A stretch of DNA of 64,000 nt, taken from positions 8,428,220 through 8,492,219 of the forward strand of contig NC_054558.1 in NCBI RefSeq assembly GCF_017654505.1. Reading direction: 5' to 3'. The position numbers were made by a program, and so were the translations under genes. Of the stretch, positions 1 through 23,186 are shown in pieces. Below the pieces are notes generated by a model that saw nothing but the letters and a program-made list of their open reading frames with translations, had not been told where the DNA came from and searched no databases. Numbering within the stretch: position 1 is the first letter of the stretch; every line of letters starts with the position of its first letter. This stretch comes from Polyodon spathula. Lineage: Eukaryota; Chordata; Actinopteri; Acipenseriformes; Polyodontidae.

Positions 1-342
1 CAGGCAAGTCCTTTAGCTGCGAATATGCCCCTCCCTTTAACACTCGTGTTCAATTCTATAGACCTTGAAAGAGTATTAGAAAATAACTCTTGTAAATGGC
101 TGCAGTTATTTTACTGCTGGAGGTAACACGACTCCTAGTGCATCTCTGCTGGATCCGCTCCAGGTTTTACTGGGGGTTGAAATAGTTTCCAAATTAAGCT
201 CTTGGCAGTAGAAAAGCCTGGACTGGCTCCAACTGCTATTGAATGGGAGTCTTAATTTCATCCCTGTGTTCCTGTTCCCGATTTAGACACCTTGTTTCAA
301 TTGCTCATTAACTGCTTCATCCCAGGAACCAGCTGATAATAC

Positions 343-383
<41 letters not shown>
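343..383. repeat. (TAA)n microsatellite
   Basis: About 14 TAA/ATA units in an uninterrupted run. Confidence 0.95.
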
Positions 384-2153
384 TTACAGTTATCTGAACT
401 AATACATCCTTGTTTAGATTCACTTTAGCATTTTCTGTTTCAGTCAGCACATCTGTGTCTTTTTAAAAGTTTAAAGCACCCATGTGGCCTCCAGGGGGCG
501 CTCGAACGTGTCCTCTCTCCGCCTGTACACTGGACTGTAAGCAGCACTCCAGATAAGTTTTGGGTCTGGGAGTAAATTACCCTCTAATTAACACTGAAAG
601 AGTAAAATGTATTTTCAGTGGGTAAAATGCAACATTACCTCGAAGTCATGAGTAATCTCGATAAATGCTGGACAATCTTTAATGGTAATGGGATAGGCGT
701 TCAAAAAAGAGGCTTCTGTTTTAACTGCAATGTTACTTTGAACTACTGTACAAAAACTCTGTATTAAAATAAAATCAGAGACAACAGCTGTTTTTATTCA
801 CTTTATTGGCCACAGCCAATACAACTTGGAAGAGACAGAACTTCTGTTTTAACATTGCATTCTTAAACTCAGTAAACATGTTAAAACGTCACTATAAAGC
901 CATACAGAGAAATAAAATAAGGAAATGCATTAATAAGTTATCACACAGTTAGTTTAATACTATACCTGTATAATGTTTGCAGCGGTTGCCTCTGACGATG
1001 GTTGTAGTTGGATTTGTAGCTGGACTGGGGTGTTTACACTTCAATCTGTGTAACTTCAAATATGTTTTATTCTTACTGTGATTGGCTACAAAGACAACAG
1101 GGCTAGTCAGAGATTGGATAATATTTGTTGGTTTGGTTTTTCTTGTGTAGAGTTTCCTGCATTGTATTCTGGGAGGTGTAGTTGTTAGTGGAAGTTTTAC
1201 AAATGGCGGGAGGGGATACAGACAAGCGGTGCAGCAAAATTGCATATTTCTGATTTTTACTGATTCACAGCTTATCTGAACCACGGACTAACTATTAACC
1301 TGTCCCCTGCAACACTGCCCCCAGTGGGCAAAAGAAGCACCACGTGTGTTATTTGTCAGTGGCTTATGACAGTGTTGCAACAGCAAGTCACTCTGTAAAA
1401 TGTTTATAATACCCACTCCAATGCTGTGCCTCTACAGTCTCTATCATGCAGTATTGTTTTAGTTTTCTTTTATCACCACCCGCCAGTATTTCTCCTTTCT
1501 CCTCGTTAGTGTTGCTGGTAAGTGTATTATTGATAGAGGGGTGCCTAAAAACAGATGCTATTAAAAACCATCCTTCGCTTGTTCGCTTTATTTACAAAGA
1601 GAATGCCTGCTAAAAATGGAACGGCCCACTAGCCCAGGGCTCAGTCTGTGCCAGGCTCTCTCTTGTTTTTTAAAAAGAGTGGCATGCAGGGCAGGGGAAT
1701 GGTTATTAGAGAGGTGCATGTAAGCCTTGCCTGGTGTGATACTTTGTAATCAAGCACCAGAGCCAGTTCAACACAATTAACACAATTCCTTCTTCATGCA
1801 CAAGTGAGATAATGAAAGCCTCAGGTTCATTAATGAAACACAATTAAAAAGGTGGGGCTGGGAGCAACAGAGAGCCCTGCTTCTGGCAAGGAATAAAACG
1901 CTGGGAAATTAAATGGGCACAACACGGGCAGCACAAAGGGCTTTATTTGAGAGGGTTCATGGAGACCGCCAGGGCTTATTACACTATTCAGTAGCTTTTA
2001 TTAGATTTCTTTAATGTACTTTCTGCCCTCATTGTATCAATGACAAATGATATGTGACACACCCTGTTTAAATGCTGATTGCAGTACAGCTTCGTTCTCT
2101 TGTTCATTTATTAAGATCTCTTCACTTTATTTTACCGGCTGTGTTGTTCTTGT

Positions 2154-2796
2154 TGTGATTATTTATTTCTTAGACAACCTTATTCAGGGGGACTTACAAT
2201 TGTTACAAAATATCACAATGTAAAGTATTACATTTCAGAATATCATATTACAGATAAGAGCAGTTGTAAAGTACAATAAAATCAGTAGCAAAAAATAATT
2301 GCATGCAAGAGTGGGTTCGACTGAGAGCAGTTACACTTCTATTAATAATATTTGCTTATACAAGTCCAGTAAGTATGATGAATGGATGAGAATGATTTCA
2401 AGTAAAAGCAATTACAAAAAAACGTGAATACAGATACCTATAAGAGTCAAATACAAGATTCAGGAAATCATTATAATTAAGAGCAGTAGTAGAATACAGC
2501 GAGGTATAGAGCAGTTCAGTGCAAGTACAAGCTGATGTAAGTACTGGTACAGTTGGGTACCATATAGTCTAGTATTGAGAGGTTTACAGATGCTGTCTGA
2601 GCAGTTGTGTCTTGAGGAGGCGCTGGAAGGGGGTCAGGGACGGAGCAGTCCTGATATCCGTGGGCAGGTCGTTCCACCACTGAGGGGCAAGGGAGAAAAG
2701 GAGCGGGCTCTGGAAAAGGGGGAGCAGAGGGGAGTACAGCTAATCTGCCAGTGGTGGAGGAGCAGAGAGGGTGTAGGGAGAAATGTCAAGCCACTG
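2154..2796 (-). mobile_element. L2-type LINE 3' end, 5'-truncated
   Basis: Read on the minus strand, 2560-2700 encodes LFSLAPQWWNDLPTDIRTAP followed by SLTPFQRLLKTQLLRQHL and a stop. This WN-LP--IR---SL--F---LKT pattern is the usual C-terminus of L2-clade reverse-transcriptase ORFs in fish. The 3' tail (about 2160-2215 on this strand) resembles the LINE/SINE tail that ends near a run of TTATTTATT. The rest of the ORF is absent, as expected from 5' truncation during insertion. It sits inside one copy of a local duplication, which fixes its borders at about 2154 and 2796. Confidence 0.75.
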
Positions 2797-2898
2797 TAAT
2801 TACTGTACATTACATCGTTTTAATTTAGATTAAGACTACCACAGTAAATCTTGTTTTATCATGCATAACTATGTAATAGTGCTAAATTAAAAATAATT

Positions 2899-2918
2899 AA
2901 AAAAAAAAAAAAAAAAAA
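2899..2918. repeat. Poly-A run
   Basis: A run of about 20 A, inside copy 1 of the local duplication. Confidence 0.9.
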
Positions 2919-3960
2919 GTAATTAAAGTCTTTCTCAGTGTCTTCAATATTCCGTCTAAGTATTACTACAGTCTTGTTGAAATCCGTATGTTTAGTCAGT
3001 AGAGGCAGGGTGATTGATTATGTTGATTAATAATAATAATATTTATTAAACTGCTATGTTCACACATGCAAGCTGATGTCCCAAAAGCTGCAGTGATTAG
3101 CCTGTTCCAGAGCAGGCAATATCTTTGATGCAATAAAAGCAGCATGGAGGGGGTGTCCAGGAGCCGCAGCGTGTTCCTATAATCACAGTCCTGGCTGCAC
3201 TGATTGCTGTGAAATACCAGCAATTTGTTGACCCCATTTTTACATCATAATGGGTTTGAGCCGGATACTAAATTTCCACCAGCCACTTTTGCCTTGTGTG
3301 TGAGTAAGAAAGTAGAGGGGGGTTCAGGTGATGGGCTGTCACAGCCCTGTTCTAAGCATCAATGGTATTCCAAGGAAACGTGTAATTTGCATGTGTTAAA
3401 TTCTGACGGGGAAATGGGACAATAGACGCTCGTGTGCAGGAGGACAGCGTTCCTTCCTCATAAATTTACATCCTAATGGATTTCACAGTGAAAACCCAGC
3501 TCCACCAGACAAGGGACCAGCTGCACTCCCTTCTGTTCCTGTGCTGTTTAGAGGACAGAAAATATACTTCTGAAATGTGTGCTGTATTCAGAAAGAGACC
3601 AGCCCCCTCCTGCACACTCAATCCTGGACTTCAGATAGGATAAATACTGCATTATTGGTATTGAAAGGACTGGCAAGTATTACTGCAGTCAAAAGGATTG
3701 TCTTTTCACAGTTTGATTCTGCCAGTTTTTTTTTTTTTTTTATGTTTTTTTTTCCTGTTTCTTTCGGCTATAGCTCGTAAGGAATAAAAACGTCGCACAT
3801 TAAATTCAAACAAAGTCAGCAAGCAGCACCTCAGCAGGGCAGTGTTTTTCAGGAGCTCTCTCTCTCTCTAACAAAGAATGCGCTGTGCAGGCGATGGCTA
3901 AAACCAGCAGGTTAACAATACCAGTGCTTTCCTATTACAATCTTCGCTGCCCTTTGTTAA

Positions 3961-14246
<10,286 letters not shown>

Positions 14247-14324
14247 GGACAGGAGGAGGTGTCTTCTGAACCCAATCAAACTAATGAAGTCATGGGACAC
14301 ATTGCTGGAAGGGACCAACACAGA

Positions 14325-14327
<3 letters not shown>

Positions 14328-14378
<51 letters not shown>
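14328..14378. repeat. (CA)n microsatellite
   Basis: About 25 CA units, 80 bp after the PLXNA2 stop codon. Confidence 0.95.
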
Positions 14379-14383
<5 letters not shown>

Positions 14384-16221
14384 CTGAATAGTAACACTAG
14401 TCATCAGTGTGGCTACGTCAGTATGGTGACTTCTTCCTGCAGTGTAAATGGCTTCCTTTCTTCCAGTGATGTATCTCCTTCCATTGACAATTCCAGATCT
14501 AGGGATGGACCTTTTGAAACTGCAGAGTAAAATGAAATGAAACCTAAAGCAGCAAATCTGGAAGGGACCAGGACTGTTTCGCCAGCCTGCTTTGCATGGG
14601 AATCTAAAGCTCTGTATCTTGAAGCTGGGGGTGTGCTCTTAGTTCCCATTTATTTTTATATATTCATAGGTTTTTATTTTGTTTTATTTTATTTTTAAAT
14701 TCTGGATTCAGCTTATTATTTTTGTATTTTATCTCCTCATCGAGTGGGTTAACGTGGGTGACAAATTTTTTTTTTTTTTTTAAAACTAACTGAAAATGAC
14801 TGGTACTGTACGTGGACTGCTCTTAGATGTGTCTTTTGAGCTGCTGGCACAAATTTGCACACAAACTTCCCTTACCCAAGAAAAAAAAGAAAAAAAACAA
14901 CATCCAAGAGCTGAGATTGGATGAAATCCGAAGACTTGCCTTCGGGACGGCTTGGATGTGCCGAGTTGAGAGTCTTAAAAGACGTGTGTTCAAAGTCCCC
15001 CAAAGGCTTTCGAGCTCAAACCTCATGTGATGGAAGGAAAGGGGACAAGTGTTGCGTAGCATGGGAAAGCATCAGCAAGGACCCTGGGGCTACAAACTCA
15101 CTCTTTAAAGACTTGCTACTAGAAGAAATGTAATTACAAGTTTTGTTTTTTGTTCTCAGTTTGCATTTGTGTATAAATCCAGTATGTGTATATAAAACTT
15201 TTCCACAAGGATTCTGAAGGAGAGTCATAACAGTCTTAGTTCAGTGGATATGAATGGCTATCGTTGCAACCTTTATGGCCCATCACCAAAGCCTGTTTCG
15301 ACAAGCCTCTTAAAGCTTGTCTTTTCAATTCCCTCCACTTGGCCAAAATATTCTCCTTGCTGTACTTGAGCACAATGAACTCGAATACAGCACAGTGTAG
15401 ATCTGTTCTGAGATTGTGTACACCGCTTACCTCCTCCCGGTGAATGTCAACACTTGTGAGCCGTCAAAGCTTTCCAAATCAGCTCTGCTTACCTTGAAAT
15501 GCCAGGATCTCTGCTAACTTGGGTCAGGGCATGTTTGGTTTCACTCAATCCGACCAAGAAGGGATTGACAAAGAGGAATCATTTTGAAACCCTGTTTACA
15601 TTGAAGTTTACAGATGAGTTAGACCAGCGTGTATATGTGTTTCACAACCATGTGAGGATCACATCAGTACTCATAGCCACCTAGACCTGAGGCTGTAGGG
15701 CTGGTACAAAGCATGCAAACAAATGCTGCTGACATGAAGTATTCAGCTGCAGTTTAACTTAAGAGCCAGGGAAGGAAGTGAACAAGCAGAATACAGAACG
15801 TGCCAATAAGCAACAGGTGAGTTCTGTGTAGCAACGGTCTTGTATACCGATTTCGTATGGTTTCATATACAGTAGAATAGTCTGAAAATCTTAACCCTCA
15901 ACCCAAACTCAGCATGGAGAACCCCTTACTGTGCAGTAGTTTAGTCACCAGGAGAGCATTGCCTTCTGCTCCGTTCGTGCCAAAGGGTCACATTCACAAA
16001 GCATTAGCATTAGGGTGGGAAATGCAGCACTGTGTTTACAGCAAACGCTTTATGAACATTGGGCACGTTTCAAATCGCAAAGGGACATTACAGGGAAGCG
16101 GGAATGTGAACAGACAAGAAAGGGCGGAGCTTGGCACCTGTCTTGCCAGGGTGTGGCTGACTGTAAATCCACCGGCAAGGAATTGAAGTACAGGAGTGAC
16201 ATTTGTAACTGCACGTTAAGG

Positions 16222-16446
16222 CAAGGGTTTCCCAAACTGAGGGTAATGTTACACGTGCCAGGGGAGGAGCCATTTAATTACACGAGCGACGCTGTCAGCT
16301 GCTTGAGTGTTGTAATGCAACACTCACTACCTTGACGTCACCTCTAGCATAGATATATATAGTCTTCATACGGTTACCATTGTACATCAAAATGGGAGTG
16401 ATTGTAACAATCAATACCCCTAATTACAGTTTGGGAACCACCCCTG
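16222..16446. mobile_element. hAT-like MITE, degenerate
   Basis: The left end CAAGGGTTTCCCAAACTG and the reversed right end CAGGGGTGGTTCCCAAACTG form an imperfect inverted repeat of the type found on hAT elements. No clear 8-bp target duplication is visible. There is no coding capacity. Confidence 0.5.
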
Positions 16447-17566
16447 TGTTCAGAGAGGCAGTCAATGAGAAATCTGAAAGGATAAAAAAAAAAAAAATAG
16501 CAAGCTGTACCTTTTATGCAGTGTTCAAAAAAGGCATTCATGTGCACATTGTTCTTAAGTCCCCAAAGATCTTTTGCGACAGACTTAATATTTCATTAAG
16601 CATGTCAGATGGCTCTGTTAATTCCTGCTGTATTATTCATAATGTGTTGCAGAGAGGCAACAGGTAATTAGAAGTGCTAACATGCTGCAGCCCGGTCAGG
16701 GGAATTGAGTTTGCCACAGTGTTCATTCCTCACAGTGCAGTGTTTACATCAAAAGATACTTGAAATAAGCAGGTTTTAAGTTATTTAGTGAAGCGTATTT
16801 AATGATGACAACATTAGACTAGAAGAATGGTAAGGAAAAGGAGGCAGTTTCACGTCTCTGCAAGCCAAGGTCAGTCCTGTCTGGTGCACCAGCTGAGTTT
16901 AAATCCCACTTGGAGAGGCGTGATTTCAATGTTACGAGCGGGATGAGCAACAGTAAAAAAAAAAATTAAGAGAAACCTTCTTCAGGACTGTGGGACTCTC
17001 TGGTTGATAAGGCCCGCTTCTTATTCATTCAAAATAAGTAGATATGGATTTGTACCTGCAGGCACAGCACTCCCCAGCTTGTCACACTTGTTTTGAAGAG
17101 TGTTTGAAAAAGCCCTTTAGCTTTGGTTTCCTGCTCTTGCTTTGATGCGTGTCTTTGATCTCGGAATCATGTGCGCACCATGTGATCAAGATATGGACTT
17201 CAAAAGGTCCCGAGACATAGACAGCGGTGCTTGACATATGATTAGTCTGTACAGCAGCTGGAGAGCTCTGGTTTCAACCCTCTCTCATCTTAAACCAAGC
17301 CTCTGGTTTTAAAAAGTGCATAGAAAATCACCAGATTGGTCGGGGACAATGCTTTTGGATTTCCTCCAGGCTAAGGACCCAGAAACCTTGAAGTCTTTAT
17401 CCTCTCACGTCAGGGGTAAGCACCTTGGGTATAAAACAGCAGTCACCTGTCGTAATGAGCGGCAGTGTTCTGACTGCATTGCAGGACCTGCTGTTGCCAC
17501 ACTTTCTTGGTATTGCCAGCTTGTCATTGTAAATGAGAATGTGTACTCAGTTGACACATCTGGATA

Positions 17567-17572
17567 AATAAA
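17567..17572 (+). terminator. PLXNA2: Candidate poly-A signal AATAAA
   Basis: Canonical hexamer about 3.3 kb after the PLXNA2 stop, followed by a T/G-rich stretch. A possible proximal cleavage signal. Confidence 0.35.
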
Positions 17573-18738
17573 AGGCTTTGATTGATTGTATTCAGTAAAA
17601 CTGAAAAGTAAATGAAATACCTGGTCCATAATAACCTTGCGGTACCTGGAGCCTATCGTGGCGGTCCTGTGTTACTGTAATTTTTGAGGTACTCTACTAC
17701 ACATTTCCACCAGATTTTGATGCCTAGTAACTTGGTGAACTAAAATAATTATTATATTGCTGATGGACCCAAAAACATCCCTAACTCTTCAGGTTCTGTT
17801 CATCGACAGTGTTACTGGAGCTCTCATAGCTTTGACGTATGGATTGCTGATGCCAGCTATATACCTGTCTTTTTTTCACACCTCTCCTATACTAACTTTA
17901 CAGCGAATTCTGGTGACTAGTTTCTTTGTTTTTTGCTGTAACTGAGCCAGGCAGGTTCTTAGTGCAAGCTGCAGCAGATGTTTTATAATGCAGTTATAAT
18001 CTGAAGGTCTGCCCCCAGGGATGAGGGGGGTAGTGCTAAGCAGTAGCTTGTGACTTCATCACCGTTTTACACAGTTGCTGCTTGTACCTCTGTCATATTG
18101 ATAAGAGCATTCAGGCCAAACTGACCATTATTGAGTGACCAAATCCTGTTTATTCATCCAGCAGATTTATTTTCGGGCTTGGATTATGAAATCAGTGAGT
18201 TCAGTGACTGATCGCTGAGTTTCTGGTAAAGGGGTTTGTGTATTGGGGGTGGGGGAGGTGCATGTGGAGCATGCAAGTCAGCAATTTAAAATATTGTTTG
18301 GTCTAGTTTTTTTTTTTTTTTCTTAATATTTAAGACATATCAGATAGTGTAATAAATCATTAACCGCAGCTGTAGCCAGAGAGAGAGAGAATCTGTGCAG
18401 TGTGTTCTGTAGATAGAGCCCTACTGTACGCAGGCTTTGTCTATTCTAGCCGCCTGCCTTTGTGGAGTTGATACGCTGTCTGAGCCAAACTTGACCCCTG
18501 ATCTTTAAACCCTAAAACTTTAAAGGGAATTCATCTTCATTTAATGAAATAACGAACTTCTGTCAATCGAAACTACAGTAGTATCGACGATGCCAGGTTC
18601 AATTTTATTTAAGGTTGTTTTTAACATGACTATACGCTGTGGCAGGATGACACAAGAAGAAACAGCAAAAAAATACAGTTAAATTAAGTCTAGGAATTGA
18701 ATTTTGAGTGGACATTTCAGGCTTTTCCCACTGAAGGG

Positions 18739-18740
<2 letters not shown>

Positions 18741-18807
<67 letters not shown>
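18741..18807. repeat. (TA)n microsatellite
   Basis: About 33 uninterrupted TA units. Confidence 0.95.
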
Positions 18808-18810
<3 letters not shown>

Positions 18811-19377
18811 TCTGACCTGCTTGGTCATCTCCACTAAAATCATTCTGCACTAAAAGGACCAAAACAATAAACCCGAATGCGCTGCGGTCCTACAGAGCAA
18901 TGAGAAGAGGATTCGATTATAAAACTTTGACATAATCAAAAAACAATGTGTTTTATGCACTTTCAAAATGTTATTGGTTGAAGTCAGCAGTCCAGTTTTG
19001 TGTCATGTTGCTGCAGAATGGCATAAGAAAATAAAATAAATACACAAGCTTAGAGCTTATCACTTGCAAGCCCAAGCCATGTGACTCTTGCCTTTTCTCC
19101 CTGTCCTACCTGTTCATTCGTTCATTTGTAGACACTGGAGTTCTGTATTATAGCAAATAAAATAATATACAATGGCTGTCTGTTATTATTGTTGTTTTAT
19201 AAAAGGTGTTGTGAAAATTGTAAGAAAGTTAAAAGTATTTAAAAAAAGCAGTTCTGCAAAAAAGTTGTCTTTGTTTTGTTTTTTGTTAATGATAATATAT
19301 TATGGTGTACCTATTGTAAATATGAAGCACTGCTATTTTGCAAGCCAAGGATTCACTTTGTACTGTTGTTATATATA

Positions 19378-19383
19378 ATTAAA
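19378..19383 (+). terminator. PLXNA2: Candidate distal poly-A signal ATTAAA
   Basis: ATTAAA followed by TTTACTGG in an AT-rich stretch, with GT-rich sequence downstream. A plausible distal 3' end for PLXNA2. Confidence 0.4.
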
Positions 19384-19611
19384 CTTTACTGGTTAAAAAT
19401 GTGCTGCTGGCTGTCGTCTTGTTGCTCAACCCCAATCTGTAAAACAGTTTTTATACTGCATGATACAAGTTAGTAATCCCAGAGGTCTATTCCAGAGGGC
19501 GTGGCGCATTGGCCCAGAGAGGACACCTGCGGGGCTGGACAGGTTCTTCAGAGCCGCTAGCTCGCTGACATCCTCTATCGAATTCCCGGGTGTAGAGGAG
19601 GAAGCTGGCTT

Positions 19612-19625
19612 GGGGGGGGGGGGGG
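19612..19625. repeat. Poly-G run
   Basis: 14 consecutive G in a locally GC-rich stretch (19490-19625). Confidence 0.9.
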
Positions 19626-19743
19626 ATTGCTGAGGTGAGGAGAATAAAGCTGGACACTGTAAATTGTGGATAAAATCGGGGTAAAATAATTGAGCACGCA
19701 TTTAAAAAACAAAAGGAACCCCAAAGGTTATTATAATAATTAG

Positions 19744-19790
19744 CACAGGGGTTCTCAAACTTGGGGTCACAGAGGGGCACACGCAGGCTG
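19744..19790 (+). mobile_element. hAT-like terminal fragment
   Basis: CAGGGGTTCTCAAACTTGGG resembles a hAT transposon end. No matching right end was found, so this is at most a fragment. Confidence 0.3.
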
Positions 19791-19880
19791 TACAGTATAT
19801 AATGGTTACATAGTGCAACACAACAGAGCTATAGTAAACGTTTCATTGTGTACTCAAATAAATTATTTGCTTTATTATTG

Positions 19881-19884
<4 letters not shown>

Positions 19885-19915
<31 letters not shown>
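19885..19915. repeat. Poly-T run
   Basis: About 31 consecutive T. Confidence 0.95.
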
Positions 19916-19920
<5 letters not shown>

Positions 19921-20394
19921 GACCATCAGTTAAAATTGGACTAATGTTCAGTCAGTATGCTTTTATAGTACTTCTAGTAGACTTGTCACTTCAGGTTTCT
20001 ATATTAAAGGACAAGTTCCACACACCCTCCAGCTGCATGCCTGTGGGGTGCCTTTGGCAGTACTGTACTGTAGGGTTTTTAAAGACTGAACAGGAGTGCT
20101 TTAGAACCTTCAATGCCTCTGAACAGAATGTAGCCCTTTCTGGTTACTGGTTACAAAGCTGCAAACACTTCAATAGGCCTGTGATAGTGACGGCCTCGTT
20201 AGAAACCTCTGTAGTCATTATGCTGTGCTAAAAGGGATTCAGATCCACAGAACTTTCCTTCTTTTATGCACACTTCTAATAGTTTTTCTTTTTTGAAAGT
20301 GTTTTGGACATAAAACACATTGGGAAGTGGATCTAAAACAACAGATGGTTTATATCTTGTGTAAAAACCAGAACAAATTTACTAATTTGGTAGT

Positions 20395-20620
20395 TAAAGA
20401 AAGGGGCTTGTAAGTAGGAGGTCCCGGGTTCAAATCCCTACTCACTGTGTGACCCTGAGCAAGGCACTTAACCTCCTTGTGCTCTGTCTTTCAGGTGAGA
20501 CGTTGTTGTAGGTGACTCTGGAGCTGATGCGTAGTTCACATACCCTAGTCTGTAAGTTGCCCTGGAGGGCACTCACGAGTGACATCACGAAACAGGGAGG
20601 AAATTACATCACAAAAATCA
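20395..20620 (+). mobile_element. tRNA-derived SINE
   Basis: The B-box-like GGGTTCAAATCCC at about 20427 is followed by TGTGACCCTGAGCAAGGCAC and TTAACCTCCTTGTGCTC, a combination typical of fish tRNA-derived SINEs. The tail includes GTAAGTTGCCCTGGAGGGC, related to the 3' tail shared with L2-type LINEs such as the fragment at 2154-2796. Borders are approximate and no target duplication was confirmed. Confidence 0.7.
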
Positions 20621-22865
20621 AGGTGTCGCATACAAAGATTCACCCCCAGTTTCTTAGGTGTGTATAGTGCAACAAGAGCAAAGAATGACCCCAATACCGA
20701 AACTGACAATCTGCAGTCATAAAACGCTCTAAATGCCCATTCCCATGAGCTCCCCCTTAGATCGCATTAAGAGTATCTGAAATTAGCCAAGAGCTTTCTC
20801 ATTCACTTAGCTCAATAACCCTTTCAAAGATCTTGGCCCAACACCAAGGGTTAAGCAAAAGCAGCACCGCCACCTGCTGGACACTGAGCTCATTACACCT
20901 GCCCTCGATATTAGCCATTGCAGCCTGCCAGACTGGAATGCTGTCCTCTGGAATGGAATTCTTTAATTCTCCAATTCCACAGTATTGTTTATTGTACAGA
21001 ATACTCTGAGACCCCACTTACACTGAATGCTGATATTTATATAGAGTACGTCAGTGTACCGGACCAAGAGATGCAGGCAGTCTGGTTTGATGATTTTGTG
21101 GCTAACTTAAACCCACTCACTCTCAAAAGCAGCACAAGCGCCCAGCTTTGCCTGCTTGAAAAGCTGGAGCCTGCTAACCCCAAAACAGACATCCAACACA
21201 TATAGAAAACGCTTTACTGAGCGGTCCAGTTAATTGATAATCTAGTACAGTCTTCCGAAGCCAGTTCTACAGCAGCTGCTGAATTAGTCAATTGCCACCG
21301 ACAGCTCTTGATGGATGAAACAATAAAACATTCTAAATATTTTATGTTTTGTTCTTCACGCTGCCGACAAGAGTCTGGAAAAACAGAAATCTCTGTACAA
21401 ACGTACTTGTGATCACGGTCTCAGGAGCAACAACACGCCTCTCCTCGTTCCTTCACACCAATTGCTGGGCGTGTTTTATGATGCATATTTTATGGCACCT
21501 TTTTATTGTATTGATATCACAAGGGGGCACTCGTTTATGAACATAAAATATGTACCAGCACATATTCTAGTCCTTTATATACTGCACATATCTTGGCTCC
21601 CTACCAATTTATTTATTTTACTGTGCATTTATTTTTTGCCTGTAGAGTCTCTGGAGGATTTAAGAAATCCACAGTAAATAAGTAATAGTACACAGATCAG
21701 ATTTTGTTTTTTTAATGTTTAGAAATGGTAACTTCCCACAATAGGGTGCGCTAACCTTACTTTGCACAATCAATATTTAAACTTGTCTTGTAATGGACCT
21801 GCTATAAATATTTAAATGTGTGTTTTACAGAAATATATTGTGTCCAGTAAAAGCTTCCTTGGATGAGTGCCATTAGGTTATAAAAGAGCCGCTCCAGAGG
21901 GCATGATAATGTTGCATAGACTCAGCTGTGAGAGCCAGGCTGTGTGTGCGTGCATGCGTGCATCACTGTGCGTACTCTGTGTGTATGGACGGTAGTGTTC
22001 AAAAGTTTGGGAACAACAAATGATTTAAAGTAAGACTAGGGGTGGGGATTGTACGCCCATGCCTTTTTGTTAAATAACCTGGTATCCCTGAATAGAGTAA
22101 TCGTCTCCTCTTTAGCATTTGCTAAATATTTGAATGCGCAAAGATATCAGAAGTAGAATGGTACCCCGTAATGTTCTCCTTCTTCTAGGAAAGCGGCACA
22201 GATGGGGATGGGGGGTTTGTTGCCGGATCACTTCACTAGATTTTGTGTGTTTGTGCTTCAGTGATTTCCAAAGATACCCAAACTGTTTTGCATGCATTCT
22301 ATTGGTTGTGTGCACTGTGATGTCATAAAGCTGATAGAGCCCATCATACAGCCCTACCATGGAATATCTTTGTAAAAGTAAGTCCCGTCCCCCCAGGTTT
22401 GTTTTTGTCATTATGTTTTTTTATTATAATAATGGATATTCTGCCTTGTTCCGAAGCTCTTTTAAATACGTGGATTTCCTATCCTCCTGCAGCAGATCCA
22501 CTTGTTTCTGCAGCCCTTACCTCTCCCTGTGCTTAATGGAGAGGCTTCATCATCTCTTTCTAAACAGATAATCCTACAGCTCGGAGATCTATTCAAAAAA
22601 GCGCCAGATTTTTGGCCCTGTAATGCCATCTGCTTTTATTAAAATGTTTTATAAAATCAGACATTCCATTCGTTCTGGGAGATTTGGTGACGGATTACTT
22701 AGCAAATTCCTAAATAATTAAGGCAGTCACGAAGCAGCAGCAAATTTTGAAAAAGAGGACCTGCAAGGATGAGTGATAGAGTGAACCAGGGTGAGTGAAT
22801 AAAAAATCAATCTGTTTTTCTGGGGCTGGAGCAATGAAATCAAATTACTTGCTGCTGTGCAAGTA

Positions 22866-23142
22866 GAGCTGCTGAGGGAGGGAGACAGGAGGGAGAGATA
22901 CAGGCAGGAAGGAGGCAGGGGGAGACAGGAGGGAGGCAGGGAGACAGGAGCGAGGGAGACAGGCGGGAGGTAGGTAGGAGAGAGGGAAGCAGGGGGAGAC
23001 AGGAGGGAGGGAGGGAGATAGGGAGACCAGAGGGAGGGAAGCAGGAGGGAGGGAGGTAGAAGAGACAGGAGGGAGGGAGGTAGGAGAGAGAGAGGCAGGT
23101 GGAGGCAGGAGGCAGGTAGGAGGGAGGGAGGGAGGTGATGCT
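22866..23142. repeat. Purine-rich minisatellite (GGGAGGCAGGAGGGAGACA-like)
   Basis: About 275 bp almost free of T on the + strand, built from irregular GGGAGG, CAGGAGG and GAGACAGG blocks. Open frames here are low-complexity artefacts. Confidence 0.9.
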
Positions 23143-23186
23143 GGCTCATCTAAGGTTTCCTGACAAGATGTACCTGTTCTGGAGTT

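Larger units (their letters stand above)
2061..3503 (+). repeat. Local duplication, copy 1 (split by LINE)
   Basis: Segments 2061-2153, 2797-3034 and about 3465-3503 resemble 7051-7150, 7151-7345 and 7371-7413. Shared landmarks include AAGATCTCTTCACTTTATTT, CATAACTATGTAATA, GTCTTTCTCAGTGTCT and CACAGTGAAAACCCAG. Copy 1 contains the L2 fragment, copy 2 does not, so the duplication or spread of this block came before the LINE insertion. Confidence 0.75.
14247..19400 (+). other. PLXNA2: Probable PLXNA2 3' untranslated region
   Basis: No open frame follows the stop. Candidate poly-A signals are AATAAA at 17567-17572 and ATTAAA at 19378-19383, the latter in a compact AT-rich stretch (19140-19400) that looks like a conserved transcript end. 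Mammalian PLXNA2 also has a multi-kilobase 3' UTR. The true end cannot be fixed without transcript data. Inside are a CA microsatellite, a poly-T run, a hAT-like MITE and a TA microsatellite. Confidence 0.5.

Noticed and set aside
21990..22018. GGTAGTGTTCAAAAGTTTGG as a Tc1-like terminal repeat
   Set aside because: Resembles a fish Tc1 end, but no partner end or transposase was found nearby.
22727..23149. Open frame of about 140 aa on the minus strand, rich in Leu, Pro and Ser
   Set aside because: It is a translation of a purine-rich minisatellite; no gene signal around it.
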